Shown: positions 22,001-30,511 of the stretch, in pieces
How positions within the stretch are numbered: the stretch's first letter is position 1
How the letters are laid out: every line of letters starts with the position of its first letter
NCBI GenBank assembly: GCA_035391225.1
Contig: DAOPKN010000021.1
Coordinates: 1-37,400, forward strand
Reading direction: 5' to 3'
DNA: 37,400 bases
Source: DAOPKN01 sp035391225
GTDB taxonomy: Bacteria > Thermotogota > Thermotogae > MWEM01
The notes under the pieces: generated by a model
Told to the model about the DNA's origin: nothing
Databases searched by the model: none
Seen by the model: only the letters and a program-made list of their open reading frames with translations
Program-made: the position numbers and the translations under genes

Positions 22001-22960
22001 ATGCGCTTGTGGAAGAAACTGTTGTTCGGTTTCCTGGGCATCCTCCTGGTGCTCTTTTTCGCAAACCTGGCGGGAAGTTGGTTCTTCTGGGCTTTTGCCC
22101 CCTCCGAAACCAAGAACCCGCCACCGGCGAACTTTCAGCCCCTTTCGCTGCAAACATCCGCGGGACAGACCGTTCCGGGAACGGTCTTTTTCCAGGAAAT
22201 GGGCTCCGGCGAACCACTCCTCCTTCTCCACGGCTTCTTGGGATCCCACCTGGATTTTGCTGCGGTGGTACAAACCCTTTCTTCCCGTTTCCATGTTTTC
22301 GTGATGGACCTGCCGGGTTTCGGCCTATCCGACAAGAACCCCGAACTTGACCTGAGCAAGAAAGGTCTTGCCCAGTCCGCCTGGAGTTTCCTACAAGCAC
22401 GTGGCATCTCCCGTTTTTCCCTTCTGGGTCACTCCATGGGTGGCGAAGTGGCGTTGAACCTTGCGCTGGACCACCCCGAAAGTGTGTCGCGGTTGATCCT
22501 GGTGGACAGTGCTGGCTACTCGGAGAACCAGTTCCTTCCGGGCTGGGTGGAATCAAATCCCTGGTTGGGCAACTTGCTTTTCCGCTCGTTCTTTCAAACC
22601 GCCATGATGCAATACCCGCTTTCGCGCAGTGCGCTCTACGATGCGTCCAACCTTTCGTTTTCCCATTTTGCCCGTAGCTTCGCACTCGTGTTTCACATCC
22701 CTTCCAAGACATTGCTGTCTTTCAACAACCAGGACGATGGTGGGGCCCGGGCGGCGGAGTTTTCCCAACTTTCCCTTCCCACCCTTTTGGTGTGGGGAGA
22801 GCAGGACCCCATCTACCCGCTGGAACATGCCCAGCGCTTCTTGCAGCACCTTGCCAACGCTACCCTGACCGTGTTGCCGGAATGCGGCCACTCTCCACTC
22901 ATAGAAAAACCAACCGAACTTTCCGAATCGATCTTGGCTTTCCTGGGAAGTGGTGGATGA
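22001..22960 (+). CDS. Membrane-anchored alpha/beta hydrolase
   Basis: A 319-residue alpha/beta-hydrolase. A basic start and hydrophobic helix (about 5-28; LLFGFLGILLVLFFANLAGSWFFW) anchor it in the membrane or direct export. The catalytic triad is visible: oxyanion loop LLLHGFLGS (about 77-85), nucleophile in LLGHSMGG (Ser near 144), acid in WGEQDPIYP, and His in GHSPLIEKP. It probably hydrolyses an ester or lipid-like substrate; family members include lysophospholipases and haloalkane or ester hydrolases. The start is ATG 22001, since the codon at 21977 is part of the promoter-like TATAATTG. Its stop overlaps the start of the PlsY fusion (ATGA), which links the two functions. Confidence 0.85.
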   Translation: MRLWKKLLFGFLGILLVLFFANLAGSWFFWAFAPSETKNPPPANFQPLSLQTSAGQTVPGTVFFQEMGSGEPLLLLHGFLGSHLDFAAVVQTLSSRFHVFVMDLPGFGLSDKNPELDLSKKGLAQSAWSFLQARGISRFSLLGHSMGGEVALNLALDHPESVSRLILVDSAGYSENQFLPGWVESNPWLGNLLFRSFFQTAMMQYPLSRSALYDASNLSFSHFARSFALVFHIPSKTLLSFNNQDDGGARAAEFSQLSLPTLLVWGEQDPIYPLEHAQRFLQHLANATLTVLPECGHSPLIEKPTELSESILAFLGSGG

Positions 22961-25908
22961 TGCCTGTCTGGCTGTTTCTTTTGCTGTGCTACCTCTTCGG
23001 GGCCATTCCCTTTGCCAGCCTGCTCACGCGTTGGCGCACCGGAAAAGCGCTGCACGAACAAGGCACCAAGAACATCGGGGTGGCAAACGCATTCGGTGTG
23101 GGTGGAAAGGTGGCGGGGTACGGAACGGTGCTGGGAGAAATCAGCAAGGCACTGTTTCCCTTGTGGCTTTCCGGCTTCTTTTCCGGGGGGGCAGCCGAAT
23201 GGGCTTTGGCAGGGGTGTTTGCGGCCACACTGGGCACGCGTTTTTCCCCTTTCTTGCGATTCCGTGGAAGCAAGGCACGTACGTTGGTGGGCTGGGCTAC
23301 CTTTTTCCTTTCGCCACTCACCGCGGTGGAAATTGGGTTGGTCTGGCTGTTGGTTTCCTTCCTTTTCAAGCGCTCCTTCGTTTCGCTCGTGGTGACAACG
23401 CTTTGCTACCCTTTCCTCTTCTGGTTGGTTGCGGGCTCCGCTCCCTTTTTCTGGTTTGGGGTGGCCATTTGCGTGCTTTTCCTTCTCACCAGCAAACCCA
23501 CGAACGACGACTTTCGCCACAACCGGATTTTCGAGAAGCTGGACAGCTGGAACTGGGGGCACGGGCGGAGCGTTCCCAGCGATCCGGTGCCGTTGCACAA
23601 GGTACGGGGGGCGCTTTTCGGGCACAAGGCAGCCAACCTCGGCTGGTTGATTCGTAAGGGGTTCCGCGTTCCGAGGGGATGGGTTCTTCCGCACGGTTTT
23701 TTCCAACTTCCCCCGCAGACGCAGCAGAAAGCTCTCCATGGCATCCTTGACCCCCACCAGGCCTACGCCGTGCGTTCCAGCGCAAGCGTGGAAGATGGAT
23801 CCAGCCTCTCTTTCGCCGGGCAACTGGATACCTATCTGGACCAGAGGGGTGTCCAAAACATCCTGCAAGCCGCCCGAAAGGTCAACGCTTCCCTGGAAAA
23901 CCCGCGCTTCGCATCCTACAAAACGAAAAACCGGATCGAAGCGCAACAGATCCAGGTTCACGTGATCCTCCAACCAATGGTCCAGCCGGTGGTATCCGGC
24001 GTGCTTTTCACGAAAAACCCCATCACCGGCCTGCAGGAAACGATCATCGAAGGCGTTCGGGGCTCGGGGGAAGCCTTGGTACAAGATGGCGTAACCCCCC
24101 TGCGCTGGGTTTTCAAGTGGGGAAACTGGAAGCAAGAACCCGCTGAATCACCCCTGAAAAAGGAGACGCTGAAGCGGATGGTGGAACTGACCCGTACGCT
24201 CAGCCGCAAAAAACACCGGGACCTTGACTTCGAGTGGGTGTTCGACGGAGAAGAGGTCTTTTGGCTGCAGATGCGTGACATCACCACGCCCCAGCAACCT
24301 GATCTTTTCTCCAACCACATTTCCAAGGAATTCTTACCCGGGATGATCAAGCCCCTGGTTTGGTCCGTGAACATCCCCGTGGTAAACAGCGCCTGGAAGA
24401 AGCTCTTCTCGCAGTGGATCGGCCCGAACAACCTGGATATCTACCGCCTTGCACATCCCTTTTTCTACCGTGCCTACTTCAACATGGGCGTAATCGGCGA
24501 CCTGTTCCAGCGCTTGGGCATGCCCCGAGAGCTGTTGGAGTTGCTCCTGGGGCTGGAGGAAGAGGGGCCGGAGAAACCCCGTTTTCGTCCATCGCTCAAA
24601 ACCATGGGCTACTTGCCCTTTTTCCTGCTGTTCTTCCTGGGCAAAATCGGCTTCCGGCTACAAGTGCGCACGTTCCTGCGCACCTTCCGGGCGCGTTTCG
24701 ATGCGATTGCAAGCTTGGAGCTCCACCGCATGGAAACCCAGCAGCTGCAGGATACGCTCGACCAGTTGCTGCATCTTTCCACCCGGGCGGCGTATTTCAA
24801 CATCACCGTTCCCTTGATGAGTTTCTTCCAGGCGGGGCGCCTCAAAAGGAAGCTAAAAAAACGGGGCCTCGACTACAACCAGCTTCTTTTCCCCCAGGTG
24901 CGCGAACGCAACCCCGGGTTGTACCCCGAGGAAGGCCTGCGAAAACTCCACTGCGCCTGGCAGCAAGTTCCCAAATCCCTGCAGGAAAAAGCCCAAAAGC
25001 TCGTGGATGACAACCAGGTTCTCGATTTTGTGCAAAGCCTTCCCCTTTCTTTCCAGCAAGAATGGACGTCCTTTTTCCAGCACTTTGGCTACGTGCGGGA
25101 CAGTGGAAACGATTTTTCGTCGGTCCCTTGGGCGAAAACCCCGTTGAAAGTGCTGCGATTCGCCATGGAAACACCTCCTTCCTCCGCGCAAGCAAAAACC
25201 CTCGAGGAAGAAAAAGCGTTGCAAAGCTCCCCCTCCTACCTTCGGGTGCAGCAGTTCCGGGTGCTGAAAGAACGAGTATCGGCACTCTATAGCTACGGTT
25301 ACGGTCTCTTCGGAAACCTTTTCGTGGAACTGGGGAAGCGTTTTTGCGCACAAGGGGTATTGGAAACCCCGGAGGACATCTTTTTCCTTTCCCTGGAAGA
25401 AATCCGAGGCGGGTTGCCACCCCAAGAATGGACAAAACGCGTGGCCTTCCACCGCTTGCACATGAAACGATGGGAAAAGGCAAAGGTACCCGACGTGATC
25501 TTCGGCAAGGAAGAACCTCCGGTGCAATTCTCCGGGGATACACCCAACCAAAGGGAGTCTCTTCTGAAGGGGATTCCTGGTTCGCCAGGGTACTACGAAG
25601 GCAAAACGTTCCGGGTGCGGGGCATACAGGATTTCCAGGGATTCCAGGACGAAGCAGTGCTGGTGCTGTCGTACTCCGACGTGGGCTTCACGCCCCTTTT
25701 CGGCAAGGCGGGAGCAGTGATCAGCGCTTCGGGGGGGAGCCTGAGCCACGCCGCCATCGTAGCCCGCGAGTACGGTATCCCCGCAGTGGTGTCGGTGGGT
25801 GGAGCGGAAGAGCTCGCAGATGGAACCCCGGTGCGCGTGGACGGCTACCGTGGGGAAATCCATCTCCTGGAAGAAACTACAGGATCATGCGCAACGGATC
25901 CACGATAA
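22957..25908 (+). CDS. Fusion of PlsY-like glycerol-3-phosphate acyltransferase and rifampicin-phosphotransferase/PEP-synthase-like enzyme
   Basis: The 983-residue protein has two clear halves. Residues 1-180 are a membrane domain resembling PlsY: FGAIPFASLL, EQGTKNIGVANAFGVGGKVAG (PlsY: GSGNxGATN...GK) and PFLRFRGSKARTLVG (PlsY: FKGGKGVAT), so the motifs are recognisable but altered. Residues 212-445 are an ATP-binding domain of the PPDK_N type: KAANLGWLIRKGFRVPRG, AVRSSASVEDGSSLSFAGQ, VSGVLFTKNPITG and EWVFDGEEVFWLQMRDIT. A long helical linker follows, with TPEDIFFLSLEE near 804. The swivelling phospho-His domain at the end has SASGGSLSHAAIVAREYGIPAVV (His931). This is the layout of rifampicin phosphotransferase. 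It may pass a phosphoryl group from ATP via His931 to a lipid-linked acceptor made by the membrane half (inference). ATGA overlap with the hydrolase gene; 3' end overlaps priA. Confidence 0.82.
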   Translation: MMPVWLFLLLCYLFGAIPFASLLTRWRTGKALHEQGTKNIGVANAFGVGGKVAGYGTVLGEISKALFPLWLSGFFSGGAAEWALAGVFAATLGTRFSPFLRFRGSKARTLVGWATFFLSPLTAVEIGLVWLLVSFLFKRSFVSLVVTTLCYPFLFWLVAGSAPFFWFGVAICVLFLLTSKPTNDDFRHNRIFEKLDSWNWGHGRSVPSDPVPLHKVRGALFGHKAANLGWLIRKGFRVPRGWVLPHGFFQLPPQTQQKALHGILDPHQAYAVRSSASVEDGSSLSFAGQLDTYLDQRGVQNILQAARKVNASLENPRFASYKTKNRIEAQQIQVHVILQPMVQPVVSGVLFTKNPITGLQETIIEGVRGSGEALVQDGVTPLRWVFKWGNWKQEPAESPLKKETLKRMVELTRTLSRKKHRDLDFEWVFDGEEVFWLQMRDITTPQQPDLFSNHISKEFLPGMIKPLVWSVNIPVVNSAWKKLFSQWIGPNNLDIYRLAHPFFYRAYFNMGVIGDLFQRLGMPRELLELLLGLEEEGPEKPRFRPSLKTMGYLPFFLLFFLGKIGFRLQVRTFLRTFRARFDAIASLELHRMETQQLQDTLDQLLHLSTRAAYFNITVPLMSFFQAGRLKRKLKKRGLDYNQLLFPQVRERNPGLYPEEGLRKLHCAWQQVPKSLQEKAQKLVDDNQVLDFVQSLPLSFQQEWTSFFQHFGYVRDSGNDFSSVPWAKTPLKVLRFAMETPPSSAQAKTLEEEKALQSSPSYLRVQQFRVLKERVSALYSYGYGLFGNLFVELGKRFCAQGVLETPEDIFFLSLEEIRGGLPPQEWTKRVAFHRLHMKRWEKAKVPDVIFGKEEPPVQFSGDTPNQRESLLKGIPGSPGYYEGKTFRVRGIQDFQGFQDEAVLVLSYSDVGFTPLFGKAGAVISASGGSLSHAAIVAREYGIPAVVSVGGAEELADGTPVRVDGYRGEIHLLEETTGSCATDPR

Positions 25909-28261
25909 CCCGGGCATAGGTTTCCAGCTTGGGGTCTTTCGCGAAAATCTCGGCAAGAACGGGGGTCACCTGTGCAGGATCGGCGCATTTGAGCAAGATA
26001 TTCTCGCGGTACTGCCCCGCCAACTTGAAAATGAAGCCAGGAGCCGGCCCCAGCAACTCCACTTCATCCGGGATTCCCTTCTGCAAAGCCTGGGCCAACT
26101 CGTTCGCCTTGCGCGCCACCAGCTCCGTCTCATAGGCATACACTTGCACCTGCACAAGGTGGCAGTAAGGCGGGTAGTTGCCGATCTTGCGCAGAAGGAT
26201 TTCCTCGTGGAAAAAGCCATCGAAATCGTGGTGGGCGCTGTGGGAAATGGCACGGTTGCCAAACGAATGGGTTTGGATCACCACTTTGGAAGTTGCATCG
26301 GCTCGCCCCGCACGCCCCGCCATCTGGTGCACGAGCTGGAACGTACGCTCGGACGAACGGAAATCCGGGAAGTACAGTGTTTGATCCGCGTCCAGGATCA
26401 CCACCAGTTCCACTTGAGGGAAATCCAGCCCCTTTGAAATCATGCGCGTACCCACCACCACGTCTACCCGCCGGTTTTCGATCAATGCAAGTGCCTGGTG
26501 CAACTGCTCCAGGTTCTGGATGTTGTCCCGGTCGATGCGGATGATCTTTTTCTCCGGGAACACCCCGCGCAGTTGTTCCTCCACCTTTTCGGTGCCGAAA
26601 CCCCGTGTCACCAGCCGGTCGTTGCCACACGATGGGCATATTGCTGGAACGGGCTTCTCCAGCCCGCAGTAATGGCACTTGAGACGGTTGGAATAGCGAT
26701 GGAGGGTTAGCGAAACGTCGCAATGGTCGCAGCCAATGACCGTTCCACATTGTTGGCACATCACGTACGAGGCATACCCCTTCTTTCCCACCAGCACGAA
26801 CACCTGCCGGTCCCGCGAAAGGCTTTGGTCCATGCGCTGCACCATCTCCCGCGAAAAGATGGCGTTGAAGCGGGGGGTATGCAACATGTCCACCACTTTT
26901 ACCTCCGGAAGTTTCACCCCAAAGGGGCGTTCCAAGATCTGGTGGAATTGAACATCCTTGCCCTCTTTCGCCTGCCAGTAGCTTTCCAGCCGGGGGGTTG
27001 CGGAACCCATGACCAGGGGAATTTGCCGGAGCGCCGCCATCCAACTCGCCACGTGCAACGCATCGTACACCGGTTGGCTCTCGCTTTGCATGTAGCTCTC
27101 GTCGTGTTGCTCGTCCAGCAGGATGATCCCAGGATCCGGGAGCGGCACCCACAGCGAACTCCTGGTTCCCAGCAAGATATCCGTTTCACCGTTCACCGCC
27201 TGCAGCCACTGTTTCCTGCGCTGTGAGGGCTTGAGCGCGCTGTGGAAAACCCCCACGCTGTTCTCGGGAAAACGGTTTTGCACCCGGGCAATCATCTGGG
27301 GGGTGAGCGATATTTCGGGCAAAAGGTAGAGCACGCGCTTTCCCGCCTCCAGCACGCGGTCTGCCAGGGCGAAGTAGATTTCCGTTTTTCCACTCCCCGT
27401 GATACCGTGCAGCAGGTGCGTCAAAACCCGTTTCTTCCCACTGGTCCAAATCTGCTTCTGCATCTGCTCCACGATCGCCTGCTGTAACGGGTTGAGCTCC
27501 ACGCGATCGCGCTGCATGTGGTAACCTTGTGCTTGTTCCTCGCGCTGCACCTTTTCCACCAACCCCTTTTTCTCCAGGGTTTGCAGCGGGGAGCGCGACG
27601 AAAGCGAAAGCTTCTTCTTCAGCTCGGTTTCCGGGGCTTCGCCGAACACGAGCAAGTACTGCAAGATACGCCAACCCTGGGGGGTGATCCCTGGATCCAT
27701 GAGGCCATCCAATGACTTCTTCAGACGGTAAAAAACCCGGGTGGGCCCGGAAGGATGCTTCTTCTCGATGCCACGCACCACCTCCACCCGGCCCTTCTCG
27801 ATGTATTCCTCCAGGGTTTTTTTGCCTGCCTTTTGCCCCATGCGCTGGAAAAAAAGCTCGAGGGAGATCGACCCCTCCTTGTCGGAAAACGGAGCGCACT
27901 CCCCCTTCAGGTCCAGGCGAACCACCCGGTGTCGCACCTGCACGCGCGGGGAGCCGGCAAAGAAAAGGTCCATCACCTTCCCCGGGGGCGCGAAAAAATA
28001 GGAACACACCTTGGACGCCAACGCAAGGTGCACCGGTTCCAGCAGGGGGGAGAAATCCAGCACATCCTCTACTTCCTTGAAACGCACTTCTTCGGGGATT
28101 TGGGCACTTTCCCCCATTACGTATCCCAGCGTGGTGCGCCCGGAAAACGAAACGAGCACCCTGCTCCCCTCCTTGAGCGGTGCAGGGTGCTTGTAGGTGA
28201 ACGTTTTTCGCAACGGGCTTCGCGAAATGGCCACGTCGAAGAAGAAGGTTTCGGGCAACAC
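25877..28261 (-). CDS. priA: Primosomal protein N', replication restart helicase PriA
   Basis: A 794-residue helicase with the PriA order: an N-terminal DNA-binding domain (RSPLRKTFTYKHPAPLKEGSRVLVSFSGR), the P-loop GITGSGKTEIY, the DEAH-type box LLDEQHDESY (usually DEEHD), SATPRLESYW, and a zinc-binding segment with paired cysteines (CQQCGTVIGCDHC ... CHYCG ... CPSCG). The C-terminal motifs VDVVVGTRMISKGLDFPQVELVVILDAD and QMAGRAGRA complete the helicase core. It reloads the replication machinery at stalled forks. The GTG start shares its first base with the tdk stop (TAGTG) and has GAGGGGG just before, indicating coupling. The end overlaps the convergent fusion gene by 32 bases. Confidence 0.95.
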   Translation of the reverse strand: MLPETFFFDVAISRSPLRKTFTYKHPAPLKEGSRVLVSFSGRTTLGYVMGESAQIPEEVRFKEVEDVLDFSPLLEPVHLALASKVCSYFFAPPGKVMDLFFAGSPRVQVRHRVVRLDLKGECAPFSDKEGSISLELFFQRMGQKAGKKTLEEYIEKGRVEVVRGIEKKHPSGPTRVFYRLKKSLDGLMDPGITPQGWRILQYLLVFGEAPETELKKKLSLSSRSPLQTLEKKGLVEKVQREEQAQGYHMQRDRVELNPLQQAIVEQMQKQIWTSGKKRVLTHLLHGITGSGKTEIYFALADRVLEAGKRVLYLLPEISLTPQMIARVQNRFPENSVGVFHSALKPSQRRKQWLQAVNGETDILLGTRSSLWVPLPDPGIILLDEQHDESYMQSESQPVYDALHVASWMAALRQIPLVMGSATPRLESYWQAKEGKDVQFHQILERPFGVKLPEVKVVDMLHTPRFNAIFSREMVQRMDQSLSRDRQVFVLVGKKGYASYVMCQQCGTVIGCDHCDVSLTLHRYSNRLKCHYCGLEKPVPAICPSCGNDRLVTRGFGTEKVEEQLRGVFPEKKIIRIDRDNIQNLEQLHQALALIENRRVDVVVGTRMISKGLDFPQVELVVILDADQTLYFPDFRSSERTFQLVHQMAGRAGRADATSKVVIQTHSFGNRAISHSAHHDFDGFFHEEILLRKIGNYPPYCHLVQVQVYAYETELVARKANELAQALQKGIPDEVELLGPAPGFIFKLAGQYRENILLKCADPAQVTPVLAEIFAKDPKLETYARVIVDPLRMIL

Positions 28262-28836
28262 TACCCCCTCTTTTTTTGCAGCTTATCGTAGCAATCCAGG
28301 CACACCGCCACGTACTTCTCCATGCCTCCCACGTCGATTTCCGACTGGTTGTCGCTGAGCTTGAAGGAAATCACCCCGTTGTATTCTCCGCACTCGTGGC
28401 ATACCGCGCGCTTCTTCACGACTTCCCCCGCGAGGCAGAGCATGCGAGCGGTGGTATCGAAAGGGTTTTGCTTGAAACTCAAATCCAACCCAGCGCAGAT
28501 CACGTCCATGCCGCGACGCTGCAGCTCTTTGGCAACCTCGGCAAGCGCCGGTTCGAAGAACTGGATCTCATCGAAGAACACCGCCTGCTCCTCTTCCAGG
28601 TAGGAAAAGGCATCCGCAGCGCTTTTCACCGAAATGGCTTTTTCTTCCATGCCCGAGTGCGAACGGATGGTCTGCACGCCGTAGCGGTCGTCGATGGATG
28701 GTTTGAAGATCTTGAAGCGCTTCCGTCCCAGGCGATAGATTTCCACGTACGAAAGCAGCTCCGTGGTCTTTCCGGAGTACATGGGTCCCACGATCACGAT
28801 GAGTTTTCCCATCTTGGGAGTGGAGCCTTGGCTCAT
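28261..28836 (-). CDS. tdk: Thymidine kinase (type II)
   Basis: A 191-residue type II thymidine kinase. The P-loop is VGPMYSGKTTELL (residues 17-29), the Walker-B-like segment is FFDEIQFF (about 88-94), and the thymidine lasso region shows AGLDLSFKQNPFD. The zinc cysteines are C134?/C146-C149 (CHECG) and C180-C183 (CLDC). It phosphorylates thymidine to dTMP with ATP in the salvage pathway. ATG 28836 has GGAGGAG 5 bases upstream; the longer frame to 29262 lies inside the upstream secreted-protein gene. It overlaps that gene (ATGA) and priA (TAGTG), so all three are coupled. Confidence 0.94.
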   Translation of the reverse strand: MSQGSTPKMGKLIVIVGPMYSGKTTELLSYVEIYRLGRKRFKIFKPSIDDRYGVQTIRSHSGMEEKAISVKSAADAFSYLEEEQAVFFDEIQFFEPALAEVAKELQRRGMDVICAGLDLSFKQNPFDTTARMLCLAGEVVKKRAVCHECGEYNGVISFKLSDNQSEIDVGGMEKYVAVCLDCYDKLQKKRG

Positions 28837-29534
28837 TCGATCTCCTCCGCACCCGTGTCTTGGATATCCAACCGCTCCATCTTGCTGGCACCGAACATGA
28901 TGAAGTGCACATCTCCCTTTTCGTCCGCGCGCAACACGCCCATGTTCCCACCCAGCTGCAGCACCAGGTCCACGAAAACCTCTCCCGTTTCCGGATCGGG
29001 TTCCTGCACCGTCTCCTTGACAATTTCCAGCGAAACGATGGGGTCGTAGTTGCTGGCCACCAGCTGGGGAATCAGGGCGCGGTATTCTTCGCGGGGTTGC
29101 TCGCGGTAGAAGTTGTAGAAAAGCTGCCAGGGCCAGGAGATGTTGTTGTCCAGGAGGAGCAAATCCTCTCCCCATGGAATCGAAATCTTCTTGTCCTTGT
29201 ATTCTACCAGTACCTGGTTTTCCCGTTTTTGCACCCCGATCTTCACCGACGATTCTTCCCATTCCACGTTCAAGATGTACGTTTCCACTTGGTTCGCGCG
29301 GATGGTTCCCATGGTGTAGTACAACCCTTGCTGGGCACCGTAGTCCAGGATCGTGGTGGAAGAGAATTCCCGGATCTCCCCGGGTTCGCCGAACCAGGCA
29401 GTTTCGGTGGCAGCTGCCTGCCCCACCACCTGCAGTTGGAAGTGCATCTTCTCACTGAAGAACTCCGCGGTGGCGGTTCCTACGAACACCAGCAGCAAAA
29501 GAACTGCCAGTAAGGCCAATTTTCTCATACTCAT
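28833..29534 (-). CDS. Secreted protein of unknown function
   Basis: I do not recognise this 233-residue protein. It has a strong signal peptide (MSMRKLALLAVLLLLVFVGTATA, residues 1-23) with an Ala-x-Ala cleavage site and no lipobox Cys. The mature part is rich in acidic and aromatic residues with strand-like patterns (VLVEYKDKKISIPWGEDLLLLD; WPWQLFYNFYREQPREEY). It contains no cysteine and no known motif. A long C-terminal stretch (VFVDLVLQLGGNMGVLRADEKGDVHFIMFGASKMERLDI) looks like a compact beta domain. ATG 29534 (AGGAGG 11 bases upstream) or ATG 29528. It precedes tdk by an ATGA overlap, yet has no obvious link to nucleotide metabolism. Confidence 0.65.
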   Translation of the reverse strand: MSMRKLALLAVLLLLVFVGTATAEFFSEKMHFQLQVVGQAAATETAWFGEPGEIREFSSTTILDYGAQQGLYYTMGTIRANQVETYILNVEWEESSVKIGVQKRENQVLVEYKDKKISIPWGEDLLLLDNNISWPWQLFYNFYREQPREEYRALIPQLVASNYDPIVSLEIVKETVQEPDPETGEVFVDLVLQLGGNMGVLRADEKGDVHFIMFGASKMERLDIQDTGAEEIE

Positions 29535-29584
29535 GGATGCGATTCCTCCTTACGAAATGGAATAATGGATCTTGCTTGCCCTGC

Positions 29585-30511
29585 TCACGCGAATTGGGCA
29601 AAAAACGAACACCAGGCTTCTTCGCTGCGATAGCTCAGCAAGCGCAACCCTGCTTTTTCCAGGCATTCGGAAAATTCCTGTTTCTGGGAAGAGAGCACCC
29701 CGGAAAACACGAAGGAAGCGGAGGGCTTCAGCAAAGGGCGCAACTTGTCCAGCTGGCTCAACAGATCGCGCAACACCGGAAAGATGATGTTGGCCACCAC
29801 GAGGTCGAAGCGTTCCGCCGGACCCGGGAGCCCCTCCTCACCGGAAAAGGGCCATTCCCCTTGCAGCAAGTCCTTTTCCAGGAATTGCACCTTCTCGCGC
29901 AGGTCGTTTTCCCGGGCGCATTCGTTGGCCACGCGCACCGCCTGCGGATCGATATCGGTTCCCAGCGCAAAAGAAGCCCCGCATAGCACAGCGGACAACG
30001 AGAGGATGCCCGTCCCGCAACCAATGTCCAACACGCGGTCGCCCGGCTTGAGGCGCTCGTCGAGCCATGCCGCCGCAAGTCGCGTCGTGGGGTGGTCACC
30101 CGTACCAAAGGCCATGCCCGGAACGATTTTGAGCACGTGGATGTTTCGATCCTCCGGTGGGAAGGGATCGATCAAGATGCTGTCGCTGAGCCAGAAAGGC
30201 TTGAGCGAATCCTTCCATTTCTGGATCCAATCCTCGGGGCGCTGCTCGAAAATGTTCACAGTATCCAGAAGCCACCCCGGGGAACCCGAGGAAAAATAGT
30301 TCAAGAACCAGTCTTTCCGATTGGAAGCCTTCTCCAGCGTATCGAACACCAGGTTCATCTGCAAATCCGAGGAACCCGGTGTGCCAAAATCAAAGAAGTA
30401 TTCCCCATCGAAATGGCTTTCGATGAATTCTTCCAGCTGCCCAAGCAAAGCCTCGGAAACCTCCGCTCCACCTTCCGGGCGTAACTGGCAACGTAACAGG
30501 TAAGCGTTCAA
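29585..30511 (-). CDS. prmA: Ribosomal protein L11 methyltransferase
   Basis: The 308-residue SAM-dependent methyltransferase has the PrmA layout. A short N-terminal L11-binding domain is followed by the substrate-approach motif PGMAFGTGDHPTTRL (PrmA: PGLAFGTGTHPTT), the SAM-binding loop VLDIGCGTGILSL, GTDIDPQAVRVANECAREN, and the post-loop motif VVANIIFPVL (PrmA: ANILxxPL). It trimethylates lysines and the N-terminus of L11. The start is uncertain: TTG 30511 (with GGGGG 7 bases before) makes a TTGA overlap with the U32 stop, while GTG 30514 is the alternative. It is coupled to the U32 gene, a neighbouring translation/RNA-modification function. Confidence 0.9.
   Translation of the reverse strand: MNAYLLRCQLRPEGGAEVSEALLGQLEEFIESHFDGEYFFDFGTPGSSDLQMNLVFDTLEKASNRKDWFLNYFSSGSPGWLLDTVNIFEQRPEDWIQKWKDSLKPFWLSDSILIDPFPPEDRNIHVLKIVPGMAFGTGDHPTTRLAAAWLDERLKPGDRVLDIGCGTGILSLSAVLCGASFALGTDIDPQAVRVANECARENDLREKVQFLEKDLLQGEWPFSGEEGLPGPAERFDLVVANIIFPVLRDLLSQLDKLRPLLKPSASFVFSGVLSSQKQEFSECLEKAGLRLLSYRSEEAWCSFFAQFA

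Noticed and set aside
22813..24135. A 440-codon minus-strand frame opposite the fusion gene
   Set aside because: It is antisense to the conserved PlsY and ATP-binding motifs and has no recognisable domain.
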